The position numbers and the translations under genes are program-made. The notes under the pieces are model-generated. The model ran no database searches. It was not told where the DNA came from and worked only from the letters and a program-made list of their open reading frames with translations. From Bigelowiella natans CCMP2755 (lineage: Eukaryota > Cercozoa > Chlorarachniophyceae), in NCBI GenBank assembly GCA_000320545.1, contig ADNK01002345.1, forward strand, positions 1 through 64,000: a DNA stretch of 64,000 bases, given 5' to 3'. Shown piece after piece: positions 1-10,558 of the stretch (positions within the stretch are counted from its first letter, which is position 1; each line of letters starts with the position of its first letter).

Positions 1-121
1 CCCCCCGGGGGGGAAAGCAAAACCCCCCCACCCCCACCAAGCTTTTTTTTTGGCCCCCCCCGGTGGGGAGGAGAAGAAAAAAAAAAGGTTTTTTTTTTTT
101 TTTTTTTCCCCCCCCCCCCCC

Positions 122-171
<50 letters not shown>

Positions 172-175
172 CTCC
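1..175. repeat. Low-complexity homopolymer and (CT)n tract at window start
   Basis: The window opens with runs of C, G, A and T, then a long T run, a long C run and a (CT)n array ending near 165. No coding signal is credible here; the translated frame is only a low-complexity artefact. The alternating homopolymers look either like a very unstable polypyrimidine locus or like poor-quality sequence at a contig edge. Confidence 0.8.
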
Positions 176-2369
176 TCCTTCATTCTGACCTCGCGACAAA
201 GATGTCCGAGCTCAAGATCCCACCGTCGTTCGAAATCAGCCCTTCATGATTATGGTGTAGGTGAATAACACTTACCGCCGAATGGGTATTTAAATTATAA
301 AAAAAAATACAATAAAGAACGGGGTTGTCGTTTGTCTTGGGACGCGGCCACGATGTTAGTTAGGTGTCATGGACAGAGTAGATGGTCGATGTGCGTGAAA
401 CACTTCAAAAATTCTTCCTTTATGGAAAAGAGGGCAAGAACCTTTAAGTTGCCTCTTCATCGATATGAAAGCTAGCAGATAGCTCAATGCTAAGCCTTGT
501 AATACGAGCTGATACACAGATGTTGTTGTTGTTGTTGATGATGATGATGATGATGGATGACAAGCTCACAACGGCGCGAATGCGCACACAACTTGAGATA
601 GTGATATACGTAATTAGCGACCATTCTGGTTGTCTGAAATTGCAGATTTAGCCCGAAATGGGACACGATCGGGGTTGCGAGCGAATACACCAGACCCCAG
701 ATTGTGATTCTGCAGACAGAGGGACTGGTCATTTCATTGAACGCGATGTGAAAATGTAAAACAGAATGATGGAGCCCATCTAAAAACCTGCGCCAGTGGC
801 GGTCTATGAAGCCATGTATTGCGTCAACACACGCTGGAGTTTGAGGGATAATCAACTTCCTGAACACGCATTAAGGTTTTTTTCAAAACGAAATGACGAC
901 ATGGATGAGGAGAAAAACATCGAAGCTTCAAACCTCTGGAGTTCATTGACGCGCTGCGAAACACATTGAGAAACAACCGCAAACCGTTCCTGGCAAATAC
1001 ATGGGGGGCAACATCGCTACAAATCACCAACGATCGATCTTTTTTTTGGGTACACGAACACACGCACGCACGCACGCACGCACGCACACACACACGACGA
1101 ACAACCTTTGTCCAAGTCGAGAGCCAAGAGGAAGAGGTTACGGATGAAGAGGACTTTTCAATAGGAACTGCAACTGAGCTACTTGGAGATGGATTTGTCG
1201 GAATAGGCTTGGGGGCTGATGATGTTAACGACGATGACGATGATGGGCCTGGGGGTATCCCATCTTCACCTCCACCTGCAAATGTCCACATCCTGCCACT
1301 TCTCTTCGAAGACTGGGGGTAGTTGCGATGGAAAATTCGACGCTTTGGATGGTGTAACCTGGAGAGGATGAAATGGTGGAAAGGTTTTGAAATGTCTCGG
1401 AGCTTCTCGAAGAGATAGTGGGGACTCACGTATTCCTGGAGAAACGTTGATTCTGTTGGTTTGTAAAGTGGCTTGCAGGAGTGTCAATCTCTAAGCTGCT
1501 GCACAGAGCCATGCATGCTCCAGCCAGGATATAGAACCGTCCTGATTATGCCAGCAATACATGTGTGTCAGTGTCCTGGTCCAATCAACTAACGCGCGTG
1601 TTTGTGTCGGTCGTCAAAATTGATTTGATTTCTGCTGGAAAATAAGTGTTCCGTATTTCTCCTGCACCGCAGAGGGCATCGTCATGGCTCTCATGAAAAT
1701 GAGCCATCCTTCATGGTACATACTGCGGAAAGGACTAGTCTGTGTTTTGTTTCAATGATTTCTGTCCACCTCCGAAGGGGAGGAGACCCAAAGTCCCTCC
1801 CGCCATGAGAGGTACTTGGATTTCCAAGATTAGGGATTTCTCGAGATTTCAGGATTTCCTAGGATTTCCTAGGATTTCCCAAATATGATTAGAATTTATG
1901 TTGACGTAAGGTATTTTCTACCTGTGTTCTCACAGAATTGTGCGTAAACTCCAATTTATATTCTACGGCTTGATTTCTAAAATGTCTCTCCATGAAATAG
2001 TATGTCCACCTGTTGCTAAGTTGGTCGGTGATAATTAGAAAATTCCACCGAAATTTGGCACTGAGTCGGCGATGGCTGCAACAGCGAGGAACTGAACGCC
2101 ATGAGTCATTGAAGTCCATTTGTGGAATTATTCTTTCGTAAAAATGAATGCTATTTTCACCTGTTTCGGGTGTAAAAAGAACATTAATTGGGGAAAACAG
2201 GCTTCCAATCTACAGGAGGTTGGTTGAACCTTCCCCCCCTCGCTCTCGCTCACTTTTCGTGCCAGCGAAGGGAAGGGTGAAATAGCATCTGCGAGCGAGC
2301 GATAATAATCCAGGCTCATATACTCACTGACGGCGCTTTATTTGGTTCTTTTATTCATTATTTTAGGCC
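176..2369. other. No supported gene; short degenerate repeats
   Basis: About 2.2 kb without a gene I can support. It holds a (CA/CG)n stretch near 1060-1095, an acidic-residue reading frame ending near 1322 on the plus strand (not convincing by itself), and a short tandem of an 11-bp unit (aggatttccta) at about 1840-1880. The last part immediately precedes the signal-peptide exon of the phospholipase B-like gene and should contain its promoter; I see no clear TATA element. Confidence 0.5.
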
Positions 2370-4948
2370 ATGTTCGGGTTTCTCGTTTCATTCCTTCTCA
2401 TTGGCGAATGCCTTGCTCTCGAATTTAATGGTCCTCGTAGCGCATCTGTCTTTCAAGACCAGCACGGAAAACTGGCCATCAAAAGCGTCTATGATCCCTC
2501 GGGTGATCCATCTAATAACATTTTTTAACGATAAAGAATGAACACTTTCCAAAATAAGATTTGCTTGCGTAAATTTTGTTTGAGAACTTTGCGTTGGATC
2601 AGGGATCGCGTTTGGAAAGTTCACAGACGCAAAACAGAATCCATCCTTCTTCGGAGAACTATCAATCGAGACAAATCCAAACTTCGATGACGAAGTGCAG
2701 GCACTTGCTGCTGGGTTTCTCGAGGGCTACCTCACTCACGAGCGTGTCTTACAACAATATGATAACATGAAGTGCCAGGTCAACTGCTCGGGTAGTCCAG
2801 GCCCTAACAGCCCTTTGTACCAATGGTTCCAGGTGCCTTCCTTTAAGTAGATAGTGTATAATAATTACCGGAGCTTTGATACAAATACTATACTCCGGAA
2901 AAGAGATCCAATTTTGAAGAACTTAAACTGACGCTAAAATTGTTGCAATTGTTACTTAGAAACAAGATGAATGGTTGGCTGAAAAGATCAAAGAGGACCG
3001 CGCAGACCCAGTCATTGCATACGTGAACCTTTTACGTAAGCAACAGCAAGGTCTGTTAGAAGAGGGTTCCCGCGTGTTTATATTTCAGCAGCTGAGCACC
3101 TCACTCTTAGGTTTGTACGAGGGATATAACACAGCTGCAGAAGACAAGGATCAACTGCCTTGGTAAGCAATATACACACTGACAAACGATAACCTAGTCG
3201 GAAAAAGTAGATGTTGATTATCAAAACGATACAATGCCTAGGTGGTCATTCATTCTGCTCAATGGCATCGGAGACATATTCGACATCAAACCTGCTGTCG
3301 ATCCAACGAAAAGGTTCTTTATTTGATTGGACGGAGCCTTAACCCCTTGTGATGATACCTATGCTTCTTGCAGGCCAAATATTACAGAAATGAGCCACGA
3401 AGACCTCCATAGATACAGGATTAACAATGGCCATTGCTCCGCACTTGTGAAGGTATATCAACTCGAGATCTGCGCGATTTCGATGAGCTTCATGTGCCAT
3501 CGACATCATCGTTACCGCCACCATCATTATCCCGATATCAGCGTCTATGCGACCATCATCATCTAGTACTGACATTATCAGGTGACTGGAGACCTCAGTG
3601 AGATGTTCATGGGACACAGTAGCTGGTATATACCCTCGGTTTTTTTTTTCTCTGTCGAAAAATATCTTGATTCCCTATTATCTTCTCCATCAACACGGCG
3701 GCTGACAAGTGCGATTGCCTCGGTAGGTTCACTTACTCAGCCATGCTGAGGATCTACAAGCACTACCATTTTAACTACAAAGGAGTGCGCGTGGCGAACA
3801 GGGCCCTGAGCTTCTCCTCCTACCCAGGAATGCTGTCCTCCCTCGACGACTTCTACGAGATGCACGACTCGAAAATGGTGATGCTGCAGACGACCAACTC
3901 CGTACTCGACCCCGCCCAGTTCGAGAAGGTCACATACAGGGGGCTTCTGGCATGGCATCGGGTGATCACCGCGAACGCCCTCGCGTCCTCCGGGAAAGAG
4001 TGGAGCGACATTATCGACCACTACAACTCCGGCACGTACAACAACCAGTACATGGTAGTTAACGTCAAGCTCTTCGAGCCAACGAACGCCCTCAAGGACA
4101 ACCTCCTCTGGGTGGTGGAGCAGGTGCCGGGCCTTGTCGTCGGGGGCGACGTGACGGAGGAGCTTCGCAGAGGCTACTGGCCCTCGTACAACGTTCCGTA
4201 CTGGGAGAAGACCTACAACCTGAGCGGCTACTACGCCGTCGATCAGAAAGAAGGCCAGTCGTATGGCAGCCAGTATGAGCTCGCTCCGCGCGCGAAGATC
4301 TTCAGGAGAGACAACGGGAACGTCAAGGACTTCGAGTCGTACAAGGCCATCCTGCGATACAATGACTTCAAGAACGATCCCTACAGCGGGGGCTCTCCGT
4401 TCGGAGCAAGTAAGAACTATCAAAAATGATGTGTGTTGAATACTACTTGAACAATGATGATAATGATGGTTTTAGATGGTGAACCTTTGCACATCTGTTT
4501 GCGCTTGCACATTAGCGCCTTGAGTGCGTCCCTGCTAGCCATTAGCGTTGTGATCATCAGCAATATCAAATACCGCCACCTCTATCAGTATTCCATCATC
4601 TTACCGATTTCTACATCAGTTTGCTCACGAGGAGATTTAAGCTCATCCAGGCCAAGTGCAGGAGGATGCTATGACACTAAAGCTACCTCCGCGTCGATGT
4701 TCGTCAAAGAGGGAAAGGCTTCCGTGATTAATGGCCCAAGTGTAAGCGGCGGTGTCCTCCCTCCGTTCTCCTGGGACGCCTTCCCCGACACACCGCATGA
4801 GGGCATGCCATCGCTATACAACTTCACCTTCCAGGACTTCACAGTCCCTATGTGGAAGTATAATAGCAAGCACAGGAACGCGGAGAACACCTTCGTCCCG
4901 ACCACACTCCACGCATGGAAGCTTGCGTCAGCTCATCTCGAAAACTAA
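2370..4948 (+). CDS. Phospholipase B-like protein (PLBD family), secreted/lysosomal
   Basis: Predicted phospholipase B-like (PF04916, Ntn-hydrolase fold) amidase/phospholipase, normally secreted or lysosomal. Eight exons close in phase: 2370-2502, 2603-2832, 2960-3162, 3242-3313, 3374-3452, 3582-3625, 3727-4409 and 4620-4948, giving about 590 residues, close to the family's usual length. Residues 1-16 are a signal peptide (MFGFLVSFLLIGECLA). Family landmarks: ALAAGFLEGYLTH in exon 2, the WSFILLNGIGD block in exon 4, NNGHCSALVK in exon 5 with Cys234 as the presumed autoprocessing nucleophile, GHSSWFTYSAMLRIYKHY across exons 6-7, YKAILRYNDFKNDPYS, and CYDTKAT plus the final HEGMPSLYNF block. 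All splice sites used are GT-AG. The retrotransposon starts 220 bp after the stop. The last 18 or so residues are less conserved, so an alternative 3' end is possible. Confidence 0.9.
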
Positions 4949-5084
4949 CTTCGTGGATATTACTACAGAGAGTACTCGCGCATGTGCATATTGATGTACA
5001 TATCTAGATATGCATGCGCTTCCGGATGTATTTGTTATATCAGAGTGTAGAGCGAAGGCTGAGAATTCACTGTTATCAATATCT

Positions 5085-5118
5085 ATTAGCGCGCACACAC
5101 ACACACACAGTCACACAT

Positions 5119-5154
<36 letters not shown>

Positions 5155-5166
5155 GTGTGTGTGTAC
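5085..5166. repeat. (CA)n / (GT)n microsatellite at retrotransposon edge
   Basis: A CA tract (about 5092-5117) followed by a GT tract (about 5120-5164), so the two halves are near inverted complements. The retrotransposon LTR begins directly after it, suggesting the element inserted at the microsatellite boundary. Confidence 0.85.
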
Positions 5167-5167
5167 A

Positions 5168-5494
5168 TGTTGCGCGTAAGGTGTTCACAGGCCGAGGCGC
5201 TACGTGCACAAGTAGGCAAGGGGGGGGGAAAGGCACGTTTGCTTCCTTTTGAAGAGTTGTGTTTATTTTTATTAAAGATTATATTTTTATTAAATCGTGC
5301 ACTGCGTAATCATTCGCGAAGCTTTCGCGAATGCCGCCGCACGTGGGGCAGCACACTTCCGGTGTGCTGCCATGAGTCCCGCCGGAACCCACGTGCCTAT
5401 GCTGTATTAATATCTACGTTATCTATATTCTATATCCGCGACAACCCCTTTGTTGTCGCACGTGACTTGTGCCCGCGTAGTGGTACGCGCTACA
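5168..5494 (-). repeat. 3' LTR of the retrotransposon
   Basis: 327 bp, nearly identical to 10559-10884. It contains three perfect inverted repeats: 5311-5333 (10-bp arms, 3-nt loop), 5347-5371 (10-bp arms, 5-nt loop) and 5438-5459 (8-bp arms, 6-nt loop), plus three CACGTG palindromes at 5340, 5390 and 5459. On the minus strand the AT-rich part (about 5258-5296) carries AATAAA hexamers that could be polyadenylation signals. Confidence 0.95.
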
Positions 5495-5507
5495 CCTCCC
5501 CCAAGTC
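5495..5507 (-). promoter_or_regulatory. Polypurine tract of the retrotransposon
   Basis: On the minus strand the sequence TTGGGGGAGG lies directly against the 3' LTR, the position where the plus-strand primer of reverse transcription is expected in Ty3/gypsy elements. Confidence 0.75.
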
Positions 5508-5545
5508 ACGTTGCTCCTTCCTTCCTTCCTTATTCCCTTAGACCT

Positions 5546-8500
5546 TCATCGCTTTCGGAACTTCACCAACCACCAGGTAATAGATTCCTCTCTAACCTTA
5601 TCTCCTTTGTCGCTTACCCAGAACTCACCTTCGTCCTTAGGTTCGTGTCCATACCAGCCCTCTGCATCAAGGTCCCCCAGGACCTTATACCAGTGCTCAA
5701 AGGGTAAGTCGGGAACAGCTAGGTAGAGTAGCTGATATTTTCCGTCCTTTATTTTCATAGCTACCCTCTCCATATTTCGTAATCCAGGGTAGCCTAGATA
5801 GACAATCTTCATGCGCCAATCGTCGTTCACCCTGACCTTATTGTTTCCATATTCCACATCGAACTTAGGTCGGGGTCCTAAACAAGGCATTGCTCGCTCC
5901 CACACAGTAGGGTTTACTTTAACATCCTCTAGGAGCTTCTCACCGATATCATAATTCTTTAGGTGACTGATGTGGCGCAAGGTGACCCTGTTCCCATCAT
6001 AGATGTAGTACTGCTTCCTCCCCTTCCTCTCGGTAACCTTTGCAACGCCACCCCAGAAGGGGTCTTGTTTATTTCTCGATCTCAGATTTACCTTGGCCCT
6101 AACATACTGTCCTTCCTTTAGAACTCGGCCATCGTACGGGACCTTCTCGTCTTCGCTCTCGGTATCGTCGTCGTTGTCGTCGCCTTCTTCCCTCTCCTTA
6201 TCCTTGATACCTCCCCCAGACGTGAAGGTGTCGTTTACTAACCCTTGTATCTTGTCTGGTGTGGTGCTATTTATCCTGCTTAGGTTGGCCAAGGTGCGGT
6301 GGAGTCGCTCTACCTTGGAGTTGGACTGGGCATAGTATACAGGTGAGGCATCAATATTAGGGTGTGGTAGCTGTAGAAGAGAGGTCTCATTATCCACATG
6401 TAACTTCTTTGGTATCTTGTTTATGCTAACTTCATCAGGGATAGCCTGGAGCTCAGACTCCCAGGTACGGTAGCAGTTAGTAAGCCTCTGCTTATATAAG
6501 CCTTTGTTCTTCTTAGCAACGTTGACCTTGATAATCTTTTTAACCCAGCACTTTCCAGTGGCCACATCAACGAAGGTAAGGTAGTGATAGCCATCGTACT
6601 TATAAACATCAATTTGCACGATATCTAAGAAGTTCCTTGCTTTGATTTTCTTAGATGCACGGCTCTTGCTGGACTCCTTGGTGGCGACGCCTGCCGCCTT
6701 CAAGCTGGAGCACCTGCAGCCACGCAGGTATGTCCTTATCTCTTTTAGCTTGTAGGGCCAGTAGTAATGGTAGAGTAGAGCAGTGATATGGTTTTCTCCT
6801 ACGTGTGCAGGTCCATGGGCGGTAAAGAGAAGGGCTCCCCTGGTCCGCCGTGGCACGTAGGTACGCCTAACATTATTAGTGTATACATATATCCTATCAC
6901 TAAGTACCTCATGCTTGTGTTTGTATTTATCCAGGTGTTCTTGAAGGTGCTGGAGCTCCTCTGGCTCAGGCAGGAAGTCGCCGTCCTCGAAGGTAATCGC
7001 GTTAACCATAGGGGTGACCTGGGTAGGGACTTTCTTTTCGAACAGCCTGCTGAAATAGTCAGCAAGCTGCTTGTCTCCTGGTGCGTAGACCACTGTCCTC
7101 TTGTCCCTAAACTCTTCCGTGTCCGCCCTCATAGCTGCATACTCATCGTTAGGCGCTTCGAGCTTGCGGTCGATGCCTAGGAGGGGCTTGTGGTCAGTCA
7201 TTAAGGTGAAGCTGGGCACCGACAGCAGGTAGTATCTTAGTTTCCTCTGCGCCTCAGTCATGGCTTTATACTCTCCTTTTGTAGGGCTGTACTTGGCCTC
7301 AGCTGCTGTGCAGGCCCTGCCCCACACCCGTATGATCTGCTGGTCTTGGGTAAGTACAGCAGCCATACCTAGCTTAGACCAGTCTGTCCATAGGGTAGCT
7401 GGTCTAGTAGTGTCTAGCTTAGCATTCAATAGGGTGTTGCTGCATAACTTTATTAGGTTATCGAAGTGGGCATCAAGGCCAGCCTTGGCCCACACCTTAG
7501 CGAAGCTGAGGCCTACAGAGTTCTCCTTCCGGTAAGCAGTAGTAAAAGCAGCTGCAGTCCTAGCGTAGGTAGGGGAGAACCTACGTAGTATCCAAGCTGC
7601 AGTCTGCAAGAATGACTTTAACTCCTTTGCATTCTTAGGTTTAGGGGCTTGCTGTAGTGCTGCTACTTTCTCGGGGTTTGGGGTGATGCGGCCTTGCTCC
7701 AGGTAATATCCACACCACTTGATTCTTGTAGCTAGGAATGTACACTTCTGCAGTCTAATAGTAAAACCGAAGTGTGCAAACCTAATAAATATATTTTCCA
7801 GGAGGAAGATCTGAGCGACGACTGTGTTGGTACATATTATGTCATCATCCACATACACAAACACAAACACCCACAACACAGACGCCATCCCATCATGTGT
7901 GTATGCCCTGTAGTTCTGACTACTGAACGCATCCCCTGATATGCTTAGGCCGTAAGGGAATACGACGAAGTGCCACTTCCTGTGCCTGCTGGAGAACGCG
8001 GTAATGGGGCGGGAGGTTTTGTGGATGGGTGTCTGCATGTATGATTCATTTTTATCTAGGGAAGAGTAGTATTTGTATCCTATGACGTGTTCAATAACGT
8101 CATCTATCCTTGGTGTAGGTGTCTGGATCCTCTTTATTACTCGGTTGTGGCGGATGAAGTTGTGAGCCAGGCGGAAGAAAGGGTAAGTAGGTTTCTTAGC
8201 TAGCACATGTCTCACGTTCCATGGTGAGTTGCTTGGCTCTATCTTCCCTTCCTTTGCCCATTCATTGATCTGCCACTCTATCTTTTCCCAGTCCGCTTCC
8301 GGTCGCCTATGTTCTGGGTCATTGATGATGCACTCTTCGTATCCCTTCTTTAGCTCGATCTTTACTGGGGTAAGCTTGCTGGAGGGCTTCGTCGTCGGCT
8401 TGGTGATGTCAGAGTACTTCTCGTTTAATATTTTATTAATGTACTTTTTGCCTTTGTCGATATCCCAATCATCAGCTGGGGGGGTCTTGTCCAGTAGCTC

Positions 8501-10519
8501 CGTTATCTGTCGGATGGTCTTGCCGGGGTTCTTCTTCCGTAGCTCGGTAGGTGTAGGTAGCTTGTTGTCCGCTAGGTCCATAAACTCTAACGCATTAACG
8601 CTTGACTCAGAGGTCCACTCGTCAAGCCGTATCATGTTCTGGCTGATGGTCCTGCCTGACTTCTTTGGCAACTTAGCAAAGTATATCTTGTGATTGTAGA
8701 ATGATATGATCCCCCCTAATTTTTCTAGGGCATCCTGTCCGAGGAGTAGTTCCATGGATAAAGTCATGGCTACTCGGGTCTTGATTTGGGTCTCCGCGTC
8801 GCTGCCAGGTATCTGTAGCTTTAGCATTAGCTCACCGACGGTCTTCATGGAAGAGCTTCCGTCTGCTTGAGCATATTTACGTTCTTTCTTAGTCACTTGA
8901 TCCAATAGTCCTAACCTTCTTACTGTGCTTAGGCTTATGAAGGACTTCGGCATGCTGCCACTATCCCAAAGGGCAGGTAGTTTCTTGTAGTCTCCGTAGC
9001 TGTCTTTAACTTTAACCTTGGTCATAGCAACTTTGATAGTCCTGTTAGCGTCTTCGTCATTAATGTTGCATACTCCTAAGTTCTTTATGTCGTCTAGGGT
9101 CATGGGCTTGTCTTGGTCCTGCGTTGCTGGTACTGCTGTCTTCGTCGGCGCCTGCTTAAGGTGATCTAATATTCCGTTTATCTGCTGCTGTATAGCATTG
9201 ATACTGTTCTGCTTTTTGTTCTTATATTTATTGTTCTTCCCGTTGTTGCTGCCTTGCCATTTGCTGTTGTTATATCCTTGTCCTCTGCCTTTCTTTCTCT
9301 TTAACTTCTCGTAGTGTTCGTTGAGCTGCCTGATCGTCATCCTGGGTCGTCCTTCTTTCCTGTCTCTGCAGTCTTTAGCGGTGTGTTTCCCTTTACGTGA
9401 GCAGTATCCGCAACGTCGGTTACCTTCCCTGTCCTTGTACCAGTCTCGCTGCGGCTTAATAGCGTTAATGTTTCCTATGCCAGGTACCTTAGGGCTGGTA
9501 AACTTGCGGTCCTGCTCCTGCTCGCGTAGGGATATAGCCTGCACTGCTGCCTCCATCGTGGTGTAGCCTTTCTCCGTAACGTAAGTGGATTCCTTTATCT
9601 TTAACTTGAACTCTTCAAACCTTGCCTGATCATCACCTGTGTTGTAATTAAAATCATGTAGTTCGTCGATCATATCCTGGAAGCGCGTGGCAAAGTCTCT
9701 AACAGGTTCTCTCTCATGCTGCATCATTGCTCTGTATTTTCTAATAGCCTGGGGTAGGGAGTTAGCATCCTGTTCATTTACAAAAGCCTTCATTATCGCC
9801 TCAACGTCTCGTAGCCCACTAACTGTAGTGTGTATTTTCTCTAGCTGCCTGATCCGGGTCCTGCCTGTCTCGTAAAGGTCCATGGCTTGCTTTATTATAG
9901 CTAGCCATTTGAGCTTGTCGTTTTCGGTGGGGTTAGGGGTAAAGTCGCAGAGTATACTCCTAGCGTTCTTCCACCACCTCCTTGCCTCACCTCTTTTCCC
10001 GTTGTATTTCGTTATCATAACCGGTGCTGTTTTAACAGACATGAACTGGGTGTTCCGCTGTACCGGCTGCTGCTGCTTGACGGTGCTCTGGGTCGTCCCC
10101 CGCGAGGCGCCCAGACCCCCGTCGTTCCTAAACAAAGCTGCCCACTCTGGAGGTAAGTCTGCTTCGTAATCCATGATGTCCTGCATGATAGCTGCCCAAA
10201 CATCATGTGTCTGATACTTGTATTCTATCGATACTTTCAGTTTGGCGTAGTTGCTCGCCCTGGGTCGCAAGGCTCGTAATGCCATTACGACCTTCTTGCT
10301 TTCGGCGGCCACGTCCTCGTCGTCCGCCTCGTAGAAGTTCTCCAGTGCCTCTGCTGCTGCATCTGCTTTCTTAATCCCGGGTGCTGGTCCCGGCGGTGCC
10401 TGTGGAGGTGTTCCTCCTCCTTCCTTAGCGTCCGTATCGCCCTTCCTTTCCTGTTTCTGCTCGTGCCCTTGCACGGCCTGCGAGCCAAAGTCCTGCTGTT
10501 CTTCTAGCTGCTGTGACAT
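5546..10519 (-). CDS. Gag-Pol polyprotein, single ORF (retrotransposon)
   Basis: 1657 residues with no frameshift or stop between gag and pol. Residues about 1-360 are a Gag-like helical region rich in Q, E and K. A zinc knuckle lies near 367-383 (CGYCSRKGKHTAKDC, CX2CX5HX4C, one residue longer than the usual CX2CX4HX4C). The aspartic protease motif is WDSGS near 520. Reverse transcriptase spans about 760-960 with FPYGLS and the catalytic YVDDD near 887. RNase H follows (TDWSKLGMAAVL near 1045, then TDHKPL). Integrase has an HHCC zinc finger (HGPAHVGENH ... CRCS, about 1233-1265) and a D,D,E core: QID near 1302, HVDNE near 1375 and KVERLHR near 1403. D-to-E spacing is 27 residues, shorter than the usual 35. 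The intact frame suggests recent activity. Confidence 0.93.
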   Translation of the reverse strand: MSQQLEEQQDFGSQAVQGHEQKQERKGDTDAKEGGGTPPQAPPGPAPGIKKADAAAEALENFYEADDEDVAAESKKVVMALRALRPRASNYAKLKVSIEYKYQTHDVWAAIMQDIMDYEADLPPEWAALFRNDGGLGASRGTTQSTVKQQQPVQRNTQFMSVKTAPVMITKYNGKRGEARRWWKNARSILCDFTPNPTENDKLKWLAIIKQAMDLYETGRTRIRQLEKIHTTVSGLRDVEAIMKAFVNEQDANSLPQAIRKYRAMMQHEREPVRDFATRFQDMIDELHDFNYNTGDDQARFEEFKLKIKESTYVTEKGYTTMEAAVQAISLREQEQDRKFTSPKVPGIGNINAIKPQRDWYKDREGNRRCGYCSRKGKHTAKDCRDRKEGRPRMTIRQLNEHYEKLKRKKGRGQGYNNSKWQGSNNGKNNKYKNKKQNSINAIQQQINGILDHLKQAPTKTAVPATQDQDKPMTLDDIKNLGVCNINDEDANRTIKVAMTKVKVKDSYGDYKKLPALWDSGSMPKSFISLSTVRRLGLLDQVTKKERKYAQADGSSSMKTVGELMLKLQIPGSDAETQIKTRVAMTLSMELLLGQDALEKLGGIISFYNHKIYFAKLPKKSGRTISQNMIRLDEWTSESSVNALEFMDLADNKLPTPTELRKKNPGKTIRQITELLDKTPPADDWDIDKGKKYINKILNEKYSDITKPTTKPSSKLTPVKIELKKGYEECIINDPEHRRPEADWEKIEWQINEWAKEGKIEPSNSPWNVRHVLAKKPTYPFFRLAHNFIRHNRVIKRIQTPTPRIDDVIEHVIGYKYYSSLDKNESYMQTPIHKTSRPITAFSSRHRKWHFVVFPYGLSISGDAFSSQNYRAYTHDGMASVLWVFVFVYVDDDIICTNTVVAQIFLLENIFIRFAHFGFTIRLQKCTFLATRIKWCGYYLEQGRITPNPEKVAALQQAPKPKNAKELKSFLQTAAWILRRFSPTYARTAAAFTTAYRKENSVGLSFAKVWAKAGLDAHFDNLIKLCSNTLLNAKLDTTRPATLWTDWSKLGMAAVLTQDQQIIRVWGRACTAAEAKYSPTKGEYKAMTEAQRKLRYYLLSVPSFTLMTDHKPLLGIDRKLEAPNDEYAAMRADTEEFRDKRTVVYAPGDKQLADYFSRLFEKKVPTQVTPMVNAITFEDGDFLPEPEELQHLQEHLDKYKHKHEVLSDRIYVYTNNVRRTYVPRRTRGALLFTAHGPAHVGENHITALLYHYYWPYKLKEIRTYLRGCRCSSLKAAGVATKESSKSRASKKIKARNFLDIVQIDVYKYDGYHYLTFVDVATGKCWVKKIIKVNVAKKNKGLYKQRLTNCYRTWESELQAIPDEVSINKIPKKLHVDNETSLLQLPHPNIDASPVYYAQSNSKVERLHRTLANLSRINSTTPDKIQGLVNDTFTSGGGIKDKEREEGDDNDDDTESEDEKVPYDGRVLKEGQYVRAKVNLRSRNKQDPFWGGVAKVTERKGRKQYYIYDGNRVTLRHISHLKNYDIGEKLLEDVKVNPTVWERAMPCLGPRPKFDVEYGNNKVRVNDDWRMKIVYLGYPGLRNMERVAMKIKDGKYQLLYLAVPDLPFEHWYKVLGDLDAEGWYGHEPKDEGEFWVSDKGDKVREESITWWLVKFRKR

Positions 10520-10537
10520 TGTTAGTCAAATCGTTTC

Positions 10538-10558
10538 CCGTGTGTGGAAGCCAAAGGT
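10538..10558 (-). promoter_or_regulatory. Candidate tRNA primer-binding site
   Basis: On the minus strand, a TGG-led stretch (TGGCTTCCACACACGGG) begins about 5-6 nt inside the 5' LTR. Primer-binding sites usually start with TGG, complementary to the tRNA 3' CCA end. The matching tRNA cannot be named from the sequence, and the offset from the LTR is slightly long, so this is a candidate only. Confidence 0.4.

Noticed and set aside
966-1322. Plus-strand frame with an acidic, Asp-rich C-terminal half
   Set aside because: Half of it is CA/CG repeat translation; no start context, no splice partner and no family resemblance.
3737-4423. 228-codon minus-strand frame antisense to the large PLBD exon
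   Set aside because: Mirror of a conserved coding exon with third-position bias; no independent signal.
6093-10169. Several plus-strand frames antisense to gag-pol
   Set aside because: All are shadows of the retrotransposon polyprotein frame.
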